From the NCBI GenBank assembly GCA_030704615.1, contig CM060732.1:43629053-43693052 (forward strand): DNA of 64,000 nucleotides, read 5' to 3'. Positions 1 to 11,087 of this stretch are shown here, in pieces (positions within the stretch are counted from its first letter, which is position 1; every line of letters starts with the position of its first letter). Source of the DNA: Takakia lepidozioides (taxonomy: Eukaryota; Streptophyta; Takakiopsida; Takakiales; Takakiaceae). Below the pieces are notes generated by a model. It was not told the DNA's origin and made no database searches. It worked only from the letters and a program-made list of their open reading frames with translations. Made by a program: the position numbers and the translations under genes.

Positions 1-1290
1 TTTTTAGTGCAACGAACGAGACTCTCAGAGTCACGATTATAATTGCCAAACATTGGCTGTTGAGGACGGCTGAGTTTGGAGGAGAAATCCTCGCAGCTCC
101 ACGCAGACCAGATGGTTTGCCAAGCCTTTGATCCCACCATAGGGCTAATATTAGTGTTTCCACAATGAACCGTCCATTTCAGGGAGGGAGGCCACAAGGG
201 ACTGGTTCTTGGAGTGGCTGCCGCTAGATGGTGCCTGACAATTCTACCCCATGGGCTAGCAAGATGAGTAAAAACTCTTGGTACCCACTTCGCTAACAGA
301 GCATAGATCTGTGATTGCGGATCCAAGACCCCCAGCCCACCATGTTTTCTTTTTTGGCAGATTTGGGCCCAACTGACTAGAGCCATCTTATGGGAAGAGG
401 CAGCTGTAGCGCCCTAGACGAAGTTTTGAATCAGAGATTTAATTTTCCTAATGATAGTGGTTCCCCGAGACCAAACGGAGGCGATGAACCAGGTTGAAGC
501 TAGCAAAACTTGATTGGCCCCAAGAGCTCTTCCCACCAGAGTGAGGTGGAGAGAGCTCCAAAGGATAACTTCCTCTTCAGCCTGGTGAGAACAGCCGCAA
601 AGCGATTGTCATCAGTAAGCCCATGCCCTATCTGATGGCCCAGAGATTCATGAGCCTGCCCGTCAGAGAGCCAATTAAGCCCCAATTCCTCGCCCCCAGG
701 ATCACAATGTTTGGAACTGGAGCTATCAGGTAATTGACTAAGAAGCCCAACAGATTTCCCCCAGTTGATCTTCAGGCCATAAGCATCACAGAAACTGCCA
801 AGAGCATTCAGAGCGGAGGAAACATTGGAGCTGGAACTGTTATCAATGAACAAGGTGGTATCATCTGCGTAAAGAGAGGATCTTATAGAGGAAGAGGGGT
901 CCAAAGACGGGGAGTGGGAAATGATTAGCCCAAGGAATCATCCATGAGGTGGCCTAACCATAAGCAGCAATAAGAAAGAGAAATGGGGCAAGGGGGCAGC
1001 CTTGTCGGACTGAAGCGGGAAGGATTAAGAAAGGGCTCCATTTATCAAGACTCTGCTGGAAGCTGAGGATAGGAGAATACCAATCCAAGACAGAAAGTTC
1101 CCGTTTGATTCCCGAGGCCTCCAAAGCACCAAGCAAGTAATCCCAGTTGATATTATCGAAGGCCTTCTGGAAATCCAACATCAAAAGCGCCAAGGGTTGT
1201 TGAGCAACACAAGTCATATATTGAAGAGCTCCATTGGTAAGTAAAATGTTGTCCAATATCATTCTGTTTTTGAGGAAGCGTTTATTGTGG
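1..1290 (-). pseudogene. LINE-type (L1-like) reverse transcriptase remnant, cut by the window edge
   Basis: Read on the minus strand this region encodes the second half of a non-LTR retrotransposon reverse transcriptase. From high to low coordinates I see ILDNILL at the palm entry, DFQKAFDNINW (the first catalytic aspartate motif), VRQGCPLAPFLF, then LYADDTTLF with the YADD active site inside 500-904. Further on comes GGLGVLDPQSQIYALLAK at about 300-350, a signature found after the RT thumb in plant LINE proteins. The reading frame changes between about 904 and 954 and is broken elsewhere, so the copy is dead. The endonuclease half is not visible; similarity may extend to about 1490. The 3' end of the element lies at or beyond position 1. 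Confident as LINE RT, not as to family. Confidence 0.85.
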
Positions 1291-1559
1291 CACGATGCTT
1301 AGGTGCACGACAACTTTCCTGGATGGAAAGACTATTATTCGGCATAATCGGAGGACTAGCCTATGCAACCAGATATTCTCCACTGTCCTTAGCGGAAATA
1401 GCCTTTGCTAATAAAGAGGATAAGATCTTCCAGAAACCCTATTCGTTACGGATTATTCTTCCTAAATGGATAAAAAAAGGATGAAATTGTTGTAGGGGAG
1501 GGCAGATCTCTTCTTGCAGGCAGGCTGTTGATCGAGAGGCCCGTAGGTAGGTCGTAGGT

Positions 1560-2160
1560 GTACTATTAATTTGTGCTTCATACATCCTGAGAAAGTGCCC
1601 CTTGCTCAGGGTTTATCCAGGTTGATATCATGCGTTGACTCCGGGTTGATATCAATGTATCCAGACCCAAAACTGCCATTTTTTAGTATTCGGGTGAGAT
1701 GCATAACCGGTGGTTATGAAAATACGAAAAAAGAACTCCTATACCCGGTGTAAGACCCAGCGGATATCCAGTCAATACATGGCGGATCGAGCAGCCCTAA
1801 ACTTAATAACCGGATGCATACCCGGATCCGCTGTTGTCATGTTGGTAATACCCGGAACCGTCGGATATCTAAAACCAATTTTTTTAAAATATCCAGAACC
1901 CGCGTATATGAAAAAAATGTGTAGATCTGCCCGACAATGGGCTAAACAAGTGTTGGGCGGGTATATTGATTACCCTGATATATCCGGCGGGTATATCAGG
2001 GCATGTTGATATATATATACCCTAGTATGACAAGTACTTGGATGTATAGTATATTTTTATGATATACCCTTATCCTTATATTTACCCTGAATCAAGACGT
2101 CCAATATATCCTACTTTTCGGGAGGGTATATTTTAAAATGAAGGGTATATCTGTTGAAAT
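1560..2160. mobile_element. Possible non-autonomous hAT-type element scrap
   Basis: No coding signal. The stretch is studded with short motifs such as TACCCGG, ACCCGGATCCG, GGATATC and GGGTATAT in both orientations. Such dense subterminal ACCCG/GGGTA words are typical of plant non-autonomous hAT elements. I could not define terminal inverted repeats or a target duplication, so this is a composition-based guess. The rest of 1490-2448 contains only AT-rich sequence and a short internal repeat of CCAAGTAGTGAC near 2200-2240. Confidence 0.3.
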
Positions 2161-4136
2161 AGATTATTGTAGATTAATCATAGTCACAGGTGGCAGTCCA
2201 CCAAGTAGTGACACCAAGTAGAGACCAAGTAGTGACATGTGACGTGTAGTCCATCGAACAGTCACACATGTGGCAGTCTCTAAGCAATAGCATTTTGAAT
2301 TTGTAGTTGGTTAGATCTCTCGCTATCTGCACCTGTATTTAGATGCAGATGACAGACCGTGTTTCTTCGTCATTGAATCTGAAGAGCGGGTTGACTGATG
2401 TTGAAGGAGATAAAGTGTTCTTTGCAGGACGAACAATGGAGTAGCTGGTCAGAGAGAATTGTCAGCAACGTACCCTTTGAAATCCTTCATAGCCCGCTCC
2501 ATAGGGTACATCCACCGGGAGGTCACAGGGCCACACAAATCCAGCTCGTCAACTAGGTGGATAAGCAAATGCGTCATTATATCAAAAAAAGAGGATGGGA
2601 ACTCTTTTTCAAGGAGGCAGAGTGTGACAGTCACCTCCTTCTTCAGCTCTTCGTGCTCGCTGGGATCAACCACTTTTGCACAGAGTTTGCGAAACACTCG
2701 GGATACTCGCAATATGACATTCCGTACACCCTTAGCCACGTAGAGCAAGAGGGAGAACTTGTTGCATAAGCACATGGTAGTCATGTGACTTTAGTTGTGA
2801 GAGTTTTTTTTTAACAACATGTTTTTTAAAGGCATATGCATACCCCGTTGGCACATTTAGCTTTGTGATTGTGTCCAGGAACACCCTCAGCTCATCTCCT
2901 GTGAGCACATACGGCGATGCAGGCATCACAAATGCGTTCTCCCTCGTAGGATGCCTTTGCAACCACAGGTGGGGACGAATGCCTTGTAGCTCAAAGTCAC
3001 AACGCACCTTCATGGTATCATTTTCCCCAAAAATTGTCTTGATGATATTTTCTGTGACATTCTTCTCGCAATGCATCGCGTCAATGGTGTGGCGGATCAG
3101 TAGGTGCTGCAATTCATGTGCCAAAACGATTCACAAGATAGTAAAATTGTGACACAAATATGCCAACACACTAACACACATCTGTGAATAAAAAACAAAT
3201 GCACAAATATGCGAAATAGACAAGCATGAGTGATGAGTCCCCGCACCTCCCAATAAGGCAGACGATACAGAATGAACGGCCACTTGACACCATGGATTTT
3301 TGAGGGATTAGCCTCTGCGATTGAATCCTCATGCTCAACCCATTTTGAGTATTCCTAAGCACGCGACTTGATTTCACTGGCTGTCAAGAGCAGTGGAGCA
3401 GGTCTCATTTCTCGTTCGCCATTGAAGAGCCTAGATCTCCTGTATGCATGGTCGGTGGGAAGAAATCTCCGGTGCCCCTGGAATATAATTTTGTGATAGG
3501 CTACCGAATACCGCGAATCAACTCCAGAGCCACATGCAGGGCAAGCTACATAGCCTTGGTGAACTTGACTTGCTAACATGCAGTACGCTGGGAAGTCGTG
3601 TATGCACCACATTAGGATGGCCCGCATGTTGAAAGCTTGTTCATCCCGAATGCTGGCCACATCATGGGCTGGGACTCCCACCCACAATTCCGCCAGCTCC
3701 TCCACGAGGGGTTCAAGATACATATCAATGTTCTCCATCTTCACGGACTCATTCCATGGAATGAGCAGCGACAATATGACAAAGAATTTCTCGGTCACCA
3801 ACCAAGGAAGTAAATTGTAGTTGAGTAGTAGAATGGGCCATGTTGACCAACTCGTAGATTTTGCGCCATAAAGATTCACCCCATCCAATGCCAAACCCAA
3901 CGACGCTACCGCGTGAGCTTGGCGTGTGAGCGTGTGAGCGTAAGCTCACACAATGGTGATGTGGCGTGAGCCTACGCTCATAGCGCTAACGTGGCGCTGG
4001 TGTTGATGTGGTGTGAGCCCACCCAAAGTCTTGCCACGTCACCACAAAGATGGTGGGCCTATAACCATGGAGCCTATAACTATGGGATTTCACCATCTGA
4101 AGGTGAGATGGGTTAAGGGTTTAGGGCGTCCGCAGA

Positions 4137-4345
4137 GATCAACCTTGTGTTAACATGAGGTTGATTTCAGATAACTTGAAATAAACCTTGTGTTAACATG
4201 AGGTTGATTTCAGATAACTTGAAATGAACCTTGTGTTAACATGAGGTTGATTTCAGATAACTTGAAATGAACCTTGTGTTAATACGAGGTTTCCTAGAAC
4301 TGAAATCAACCTTGTGTTAACACGAGGTTGATTTCAAGTTCCGAG
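4137..4345. repeat. 43-bp tandem repeat of a near-palindrome inside MULE copy 1
   Basis: AACCTTGTGTTAACATGAGG recurs at 4141, 4184, 4227 and 4270, an exact 43-bp period, with a fifth unit about 38 bp on at 4308. Each unit carries a near-palindrome centred on GTTAAC, with arms AATCAACCT and AGGTTGATT. The sister copy at 6854-8248 has only one such unit (about 7996-8025), so the array grew or shrank after the copies diverged. Confidence 0.85.
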
Positions 4346-4499
4346 AATGTTCATTTGAATGTGACTTGATGTGTTCGCAAATGAACAAATGAGTTTGAGG
4401 AACGAATGCAACAAATGGTAATCGCATGCGCCACACGATTGATGACGTGACATACACCGATAGACATACGACTTCAATTTATTTATTTATTTTTCTCCG

Positions 4500-4870
4500 G
4501 GGGGTGATGCAAATCAACCTTGCGTTGATGCAACCTTGATTTGAGAAATGAAAGCATCATTTTTTGAAGTTTTTTTTTTTTTTTTTCCCCTTCCTTGGGG
4601 GGTGATACAAATCAACCTTGCGTTGACGCAACATTGATTTGAGAAATGAAAGCATCATTTTTTGAAAAAAAAAAAAAAAAAACTCAACAAAAAAAAAAAC
4701 TCCCTTGGGGGTGATGGAGATCAACCTTGCATTGATGCAACCTTGATGGAAAAAATGAAAACATTTTTTTTTTAAGTTTGTGTTTTTTGTTTTTTTTGTT
4801 TTTGGGAGGGTGATGCAAATCAACCTTGCGTTGACGCAACCTTGATTTGAGAAATGAAAGCATTCTTTTT
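4500..4870. repeat. About 100-bp tandem repeat array inside MULE copy 1
   Basis: A module with GGGTGATGCAAATCAACC, TTGCGTTGACGCAA and GAGAAATGAAAGCAT occurs four times (starts near 4501, 4600, 4707 and 4807), separated by A/T homopolymer runs of variable length. The core TTGCGTTGACGCAA is nearly self-complementary. The sister copy has five units in the opposite orientation at 7354-7800. Confidence 0.8.
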
Positions 4871-6249
4871 TGAGGACTATTTTTTGCATCTTGTATGGTT
4901 GCTGGCCCTGTTGTTCTTCGTTTCGTGTCTTGCATTGCAAATCTTGCGAACCTGTTCTGCACCATACTTTTTCATAAACCGCAAAGTCGCTTTAGGGATT
5001 TCCTGGTGTTTGTCTGGAGAACGTCTATCAATGAAAAGTGGATGTGAATTGGGAGAAGGAGCTTCGTTAGAACAAACTCATTCTCCTTCGTGTTCATTAC
5101 ACAATAAGACATTGTACTCTATGAAATATCTTGTGCCCGTGGACAAAAACCATCCACAAACACCCGTGATTTGTCATCCGACCAAGATTTGGATGAGGGA
5201 GGAGACTTCTCGGAAAATAAAGTTGGCAAATCTGGGGCATGGTAGTCGCCTACAGTTTTGCGGAAATAGGTGGCATCCGCGGAATTAGGTCCTAAACGTG
5301 GGAAACCTTGCTGACGTGGCGTGAGTCTGGCTGGGCTCACGCGCTCACAGGTTCATGTGCAAGCATTCCCCTGCCAAACCAAGACGCAAGTTGCGTGGAT
5401 CTGATGCGAACTCCGGCCAAGTGTTGTCAATGTGCGACCAGGCTTTGCTATCTGCAGCATGACGAACGAGCCTATCCTTGCTTTTGTGATTGATATGCCA
5501 ACTCATGAGCTCTGCCACCGATTTCACTCTAAACATTCGTTTCAACCTCGGTATGACAGGGAAGTGCCGCAAAACTTTCTTAGGCACCTTCCCATGACCT
5601 GCAAAATACCTTCCACTTTGGCACTTTGGGCAAATCTCCGTTTTCTCAAGCTCTCCACGGAACAACACACAACCCTGTTCGCAGGCATGAATCTGTTTGT
5701 ATGCTAGCCCCATCCTGATGATCATTGTTTTTGCCTCATAATGTGATTTCGGTAACACATTCTCTAAGTTAGGCAAAAATGAATCTTTCAGTAATGAGAG
5801 GAGCTCATCCACAAACGCATTTGTACACTTGTGGGTCGTGCAACAATTCAGCAGCATCAAAGTTGCTGTCAATCTACTGTGATGATACCCTTCATACAAA
5901 GGAATCTGTGATTCACTGCATATTTTGGCATAGTCTCATTCAGTTTGTTGTCTCTCATCCCACCTCCGTCGTGCAACCCAGTCGAATTTGTGGCATTGCC
6001 TGGTTCCTCAGTGCTTGTATGGGGAATGCCAAATTCATCTTCATTCATTTGTGAAGTCGCCTCCCTTCTGATTCTGTCAGTTGTTTCAAAAACCTCTTGC
6101 AAAGCACGTTGCATCTCCTGTTGTAAAAGTTGTTCTTGGTCAGGTTCACCCACACCCATCGTTTCAGGTGTAGGACTGGATGGTCCTTCCTCCCTGTCCG
6201 AATCTTCATCATACATAATGTGAGCCTGTAATTTGTAGCACTGAAGCAT

Positions 6250-6853
6250 GACTCAGCAGTGCAGATACATCACTGAACGCGAAATGACAAGTCAATGTTG
6301 TCAGCTGGTATGCCTTGGGCCAGTTCAAATATCTGTAAGTACCCAGCTCAATGTAGGTCATGTGTAAGTATCCAGGCAGATAGAGAAACTACCCGTCCAC
6401 AGTTGCATTGCCCCAATTTTGAAAGTACTTGCCAAGTACTTTATGGAAAGGAAGAATACATACCCCATTACAGGGGGGCAAACACAGTGCATGAGAATAT
6501 GGTGGTTGTATTTGCCAAAAAGAAGCAATTGAATTGACCTCTCTAGCATTCAAGGAAAGAGGCATTGGTAGCATGCCAAAAGAGGGTGAAAGCCAACCAT
6601 TCATGCACCGGACGCGCAACAAGAGTGAGGCCTATTACATTTGGTCGATTTTCTGCCCAAGACCTGCATGACTTCTTGGTAAATGGCACCTGATTTCTAT
6701 TTTGTCATTGTATGATCCTCATTACCAATGTTTTTCCCTGGTGGTTGTGTGAGGGTTGAGTTTTTGCCAATTGTCTAGGGTGAGTTTTGACCAGCATTGT
6801 GTTGTGTGTTGCACAGGAGGAAGAAGCGTGCATCGGTTGGTGGACCCAACACT
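6250..6853. other. Non-coding gap between TNP2 and MULE copy 2
   Basis: I see no supportable gene here. It would be the 5' side of the minus-strand TNP2 gene, so promoter or untranslated sequence of that CACTA gene is the simplest reading. It ends at the CCCAACACT target duplication (6845-6853). Confidence 0.4.
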
Positions 6854-8248
6854 AGGGGAATGCTTGCGCGTGAGCCCAGCCAGGCTCACGCCACGTCAGC
6901 AAGGTTTCCCACGTGTAGGACCTAATTCCGCGGATGCCACCTATTTCCGCAGAACTGTAGGCAACTACCACGCCACAGATTTGCCAACTTTATTTTCCTA
7001 GAAGTCTGCTCCCTCATCCAAATCTTGGTCGGATGAGAAATCACGGGTGGTTTGTGGATGGTTTTTGTCCACGGGCACAAGATATTTCAGAGAGTACAAT
7101 GTCATGTTGTGTAATGAACACGAAGAAGAATGAGTTTGTTCTAATGAAGTTCCTTCGCCCAATTCACATCCACTTTTCATTGATAGACGTTTTCCAGACA
7201 AACACCAAGAAATCCCTAAAGCGACTTTGCGGTTTATGAAAAAACATGGTGCAGAACAGGTTCGCAAGACTTGCAATGTAAGACACGAAATGAAGAACAA
7301 CATGGCCAGTAACCATACAAAATGCAAAAAACAGTCCTAAAAAAAGATGCTTTCATTTCTCAAATCAAGGTTGCGTCAATGCAAGGTTGATTTGCATCAC
7401 CTTCCCGAAAAAAAGAAAAAAATAGAAAAAAAAAACTTTCAAAAAAAGATGTTTTCATTTCTCAAATCAAGGTTGCGTCAACGCAAGGTTGATTTGCATC
7501 ACCCCATAGAGATTTAAAAAAATAAATAAAAATTCAAAAAATCAAAAAATGATGCTTTCATTTCTCAAATCAACGTTGCATCAACGCAAGGTTGATTTGT
7601 ATCATCCCCCAAGGGAGGGGAAAAAAAACAAATCTTCAGAAAAAGATGTTTTTATTTTTCAAATCAATGTTGCGTCAACGCAAGGTTGATTTGCATCACC
7701 CCCCATGGAGGATATATATATATATATATATATATATAAAGATGCTTTCATTTCTCAAATCAAGGTTGCGTCAACGCAAGGTTGATTTGCATCACCCCCA
7801 AGGGAGGAAAAAAAATATAAATAAATAAATAAATAAAAAAAAATAATAATTTGAAGTCGTATGTTTATCTGTGTATGTCACGTTATCAATCGTGTTGTGC
7901 ATGCGTCTACCATTTGTTGCATTCGTTCCTCAAACTCATTTGTTCATTTGCGAAAACATCAAGTCACATTCAAATGAACATTCTCGGAACTTAAAATCAA
8001 CCTCGTGTTAACACAAGGTTGATCTCTGCGGATGCCTAAACCCTTAATCCATCTCACCTTCAGATTGTGAAATCCCACAGTTATAGGCTCCACGGTTATA
8101 GGCCCACCATATTTGTGGTGACGTGGCACGACCTTGGGTGGGCTCACGCCACATTAGCGCCACATCAGCGCGGTGAGCGTAGGCTCACGCCACATCACCA
8201 TTGTGTGAGCATACGCTCACACGCCAGGCTCACGCGGTAGCGTCGTTG
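6854..8248 (+). mobile_element. Mutator-like non-autonomous element, copy 2, with 9-bp target duplication
   Basis: This copy is 1395 bp, in inverted orientation to copy 1. It is bounded by perfect 9-bp direct repeats CCCAACACT at 6845-6853 and 8249-8257. It starts AGGGGAATGCTTGCGCGTGA and ends CGCGGTAGCGTCGTTG. Inside are five units of the ~100-bp repeat seen in copy 1 (near 7354, 7458, 7559, 7657 and 7748), an AT microsatellite (about 7712-7738), and one GTTAAC-centred near-palindrome. No transposase is encoded. A 9-bp duplication fits Mutator-like elements. Confidence 0.8.
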
Positions 8249-9757
8249 CCCAACACTGCCATACAATGCAGCCCATCGGGGCATGGTTTGCTGAAACAGG
8301 TGAACCCAACTGTTGGCAAGACTCCACCTTCCAAACGCCTTCCCACCCGGCCTCTTGCCAGTTATCCTCCATTCACACATTACCCTCATGCTTGTCCTCA
8401 TCCAATGCACTATGATCCTCACTGTCAATACCCCCGACCCCGATTTGGTTATGCAGAGTAGGCCTATGGCCATTCTCCACCCCCTCATCTTTGCCTCATA
8501 GCTACCCTCAACCTGCAATGTGACCGCCATACCCACCCTATGCCATTTACCCTGGGCCCTATGTCACATCTCCCCAGCTCCAGTCACAGCCCCCAGTGGA
8601 TGAAGTCCCTAGTGATGTCCCCGAGCCCCCAATTGAATGTCTAAGAAGGACAGAGCCAATGCACTGCGGCGTTAGAACCTGAGAGCAAAGACAGTGGCAA
8701 CAAAGGTGAAAGTGGAGCAGGAGCAGCTCGGCCTTCCCTCGCATATCGTTGTTGTCAACAAGTTTGGGGAGCCAGTAGGCCATTCTCGCAATTCTTGGCA
8801 TGCAGCCCTTAAAGGGCAGATGTTTCGATTGTGTGACTTATTATTGGCCATTCAAGAGTAGGATGAGGAGGACATTAAGGCAGTCCAACGAGTGCTGGCA
8901 TCCACTTTTTCATACACTCCACGCAGTCTGGACTATGAGCACATGCGACACACCATTGGCAAGGCTTTGAAGACACAACGAAGTGAACTGTATGCAAAGT
9001 TTAAGGGAGGGGAGGGCAGACCTTTGTATGTGGACGAAGGGCAATGGACCAGGCTTGTTGCGTACTGGTCAACCCCAAATTTCAGCACCGTATCAACCAA
9101 GATGAAGAAGGCAAATTCGTGTATACAGAATCCATCAAAAACTGGTCGTGGTGGGAAGACATTTGTGGAGGCACGTCTGGTAAGTTATTGATCACACCCC
9201 CTGGCACAACCTATTGCTAAGGTACTTCAACAGTATGATATGTGGCATTAATTCTTTAACCTGACCTGCAATTTGATTTATTTCTTCAACCCGATTGATT
9301 GATTGGTTTACTGACTGATTGATGGTTGATTGGTTTACTGATTGATTTAATTGATAGTTGATTGGTTTAAATATCAGCCAATTACTGAGGGTAGCTAGGC
9401 ACTTCAGGCCATCCTTACATCCCTACGGCCATACTTTACAACATCCTTGGAAAGATCAAAGAGCTTATGGGACAGGAGAAGGCATGCATGAAACAAGAAA
9501 AGAGAGTGCCTTGCACAAAATGGGAGGGTCTCTCTCTGTCTAGGTGGTTTTTGAATGCTCCTAGACATCTTGCAAGTATGATATGGTAGGTTTGTGTCAT
9601 CGAGTGAAGGCTTTGATTGTCTCGTGTATACTTTCAGGATGTTATATCATGTCATGTTAGTAAATTGTCGCTCAGTACGTGGCTGCATTTTGACTTTGCT
9701 GGCTGATTTGCAGGAAGCCCATTGCGGACGATCAGTCGAGCTGCAAGAAATCCAGGA

Positions 9758-10113
9758 TGTCAAGTTAAATAAGCACAGTGTGAAAACAACTAGAATAAAG
9801 CAAGTTATTTGTATTTAACACTTGGATTTAGGTCAAGTGTTAAATCAGGTGTCAAGTTTAGTTTGACACATGAACCGCCTTATCTTCACGAGAGCGGCAG
9901 TCGCGCAGCTCATCTCTCTCGGGTTGAGCCTGCGCGACCGAGCTCCTGCATCGTTTAGGACTGAGTGTGCTTATGATGGGAGTATAGGTTGTTGTGGGGT
10001 GGAGTCCCCATAGCTTGGGGTGCCCCTGACTCGACTTCTGTTTTAACGAGTGATAGCGATGGATTTCATGTTGTTTCTGGTGTGAACAGTGTGTCTCTTA
10101 GCTTGTTCTATCA
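9758..10113 (+). repeat. 5' terminal repeat A1 (LTR-like, 356 bp)
   Basis: TGTCAAGTTAAATAAG through CTTGTTCTATCA is repeated at 21908-22263 with equal length and four substitutions. It has TG..CA ends. It lacks the 85-bp B segment that both precedes and follows the 3' copy. A TCATCTCTCTC pyrimidine-rich initiator-like stretch at about 9910-9920 is a plausible transcription start, given the complementary primer site right after the repeat. Confidence 0.9.
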
Positions 10114-10128
10114 CTCGAGAGAGATGAG
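10114..10128 (+). promoter_or_regulatory. Candidate self-priming primer-binding site
   Basis: Immediately after A1 the sequence CTCGAGAGAGATGAG is the exact reverse complement of CTCATCTCTCTCGAG at 22059-22073 in A2. In A1 itself (9909-9923) it matches 14 of 15. No tRNA 3'-end complement beginning TGG is seen here. In Tf1/sushi-type retrotransposons the 5' end of the transcript folds back onto a primer-binding site directly after the 5' LTR. Position and complementarity fit that mechanism; the use is inferred. The motif is partly low-complexity, which weakens the case a little. Confidence 0.6.
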
Positions 10129-11087
10129 TTTGCATCTGTGAGTGCAAGATGTGAGCTTAATTAGTTTTTAGCACTTGTGGGTTTTGTATGAAGATGAGAG
10201 AGAAACACGAGGGTGCAATGGCAAGTTAGGCTTCTGTGTGTTGAAAGCGGTAACACGAAAGTGCATGGGTATTCTCCCTTTATAACTGTCACTGGCTGAG
10301 CGGCAGATTGAGAGCCGAGCATGGTGAAACGATTAGCATTATTGTTGTCTCGCAAGGCTGGGATGCAAGCTTTCATTGTCTTGGTGGTTAGAAGCGGAGG
10401 TGCAGCTGGTTACGCGAGTAGGTGGACCGTGGTCTTCGACTTCAGCTGCAGAGATAAAAATACCATGCTATAGGTAATTCCTGAGCAGACTGATGGTTTC
10501 AGACCTGCACATAGTGAGCAGCCAAGGTGTTGGACTGGTTGATGGGCTCATGTCTACAAGTCGTCGTGCCAATGTTATATGGGTACTGATGACAAACGAT
10601 TTGGTGAAGTTGTTCATGGCATATATCATGGTGTGCAATCAGTAAAGGCCGAGTTGAGAAGTTGGCTGGCTATCGTTGGGTTTCTTGGTCAGCGAGCAGG
10701 GACAGGCTGGCATGAAGGCAGATTGTGCCGTCGTTGGCTTTCATGTGGAATAGTTACAGCAGAACCGGTGGGAATATTTGTAGTCAAATAAGATCAACAA
10801 GCAAGTGAGGCTTGGTGATTATGCTTGAGGAATTCGATCTTGAACTTGGACGGGTCTGTAATAATTTTTATAAAAAAACGAGCATGGATGAACTGGCCAA
10901 GTGGCGATGGTGCTGTCCTCGATTAGCTGTGGATTGCAATAGGACAATGAGAGCAAGAATAGGGTGATGAAGGGGTGCAGACAACGACACCTAGTTCCAT
11001 CAAGGCTTGGTTAAGGTCTCCAGGCCTCTTTGCATCCATCAACTGTGTGGCTAGAGCCCATAAAGCTTGACTATAGCTGATGTTTTG

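Larger units (their letters stand above)
3898..5372 (-). mobile_element. Mutator-like non-autonomous element, copy 1 (in TNP2)
   Basis: This 1.47 kb block interrupts the TNP2 reading frame. It is flanked by the direct repeat TGCCAAACC (3889-3897 and 5372-5380; 8-9 bp, depending on which base is assigned to the element). It is the inverted homologue of 6854-8248. The ends begin CAACGACGCTACCGCGTGAG and finish with GCAAGCATTCCCC; the two ends share only an imperfect terminal inverted repeat centred on GCGTGAGCC. It encodes no transposase; small reading frames inside it come from low-complexity repeats. The long target duplication points to the Mutator superfamily. Relative to copy 2 it carries extra CTCACAGGTTCATGTG bases near the high-coordinate end. 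Confidence 0.75.
2449..6249 (-). pseudogene. CACTA (En/Spm) TNP2-type transposase, broken by a Mutator-like insertion
   Basis: On the minus strand, reading down from 6249, I see an acidic N-terminal region. The Transposase_21 (TNP2) domain starts at 5899-5373 with motifs LPKSHYEAKTMI, IHACEQGCVLF and RHAADSKAW. It resumes after an insertion at 3889 with LALDGVNLYG, the segment from FFVILSLLIPWN, and DFPAYCMLAS. An intron at about 3125-3247 separates FILYRLPYWE from RHTIDAMHCEKNV. The C-terminal DUF4218 part at 2449-2770 has LEKEFPSSFFDIMTHLLIHL and RWMYPMERAMKDFKGYV. The gene is dead: a 1.47 kb element splits GLA from LDG, a TAG stop lies near 3355, and the frame shifts near 2740. TNP2 would bind element ends and catalyse cut-and-paste transposition. 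No CACTA termini were found, so element ends are undefined. Confidence 0.88.

Noticed and set aside
1287-1484. Plus-strand 65-codon ORF
   Set aside because: Shadow of the minus-strand LINE reverse transcriptase region; no own motif.
4557-4965. Lysine/phenylalanine-rich minus-strand reading frames
   Set aside because: They arise from poly-A/T runs and ~100-bp repeats inside the MULE and match no protein family.
10111-10130. tRNA primer-binding site after A1
   Set aside because: No TGG-initial complement to a tRNA 3' end at or near the repeat border; the complement to the terminal repeat fits instead.
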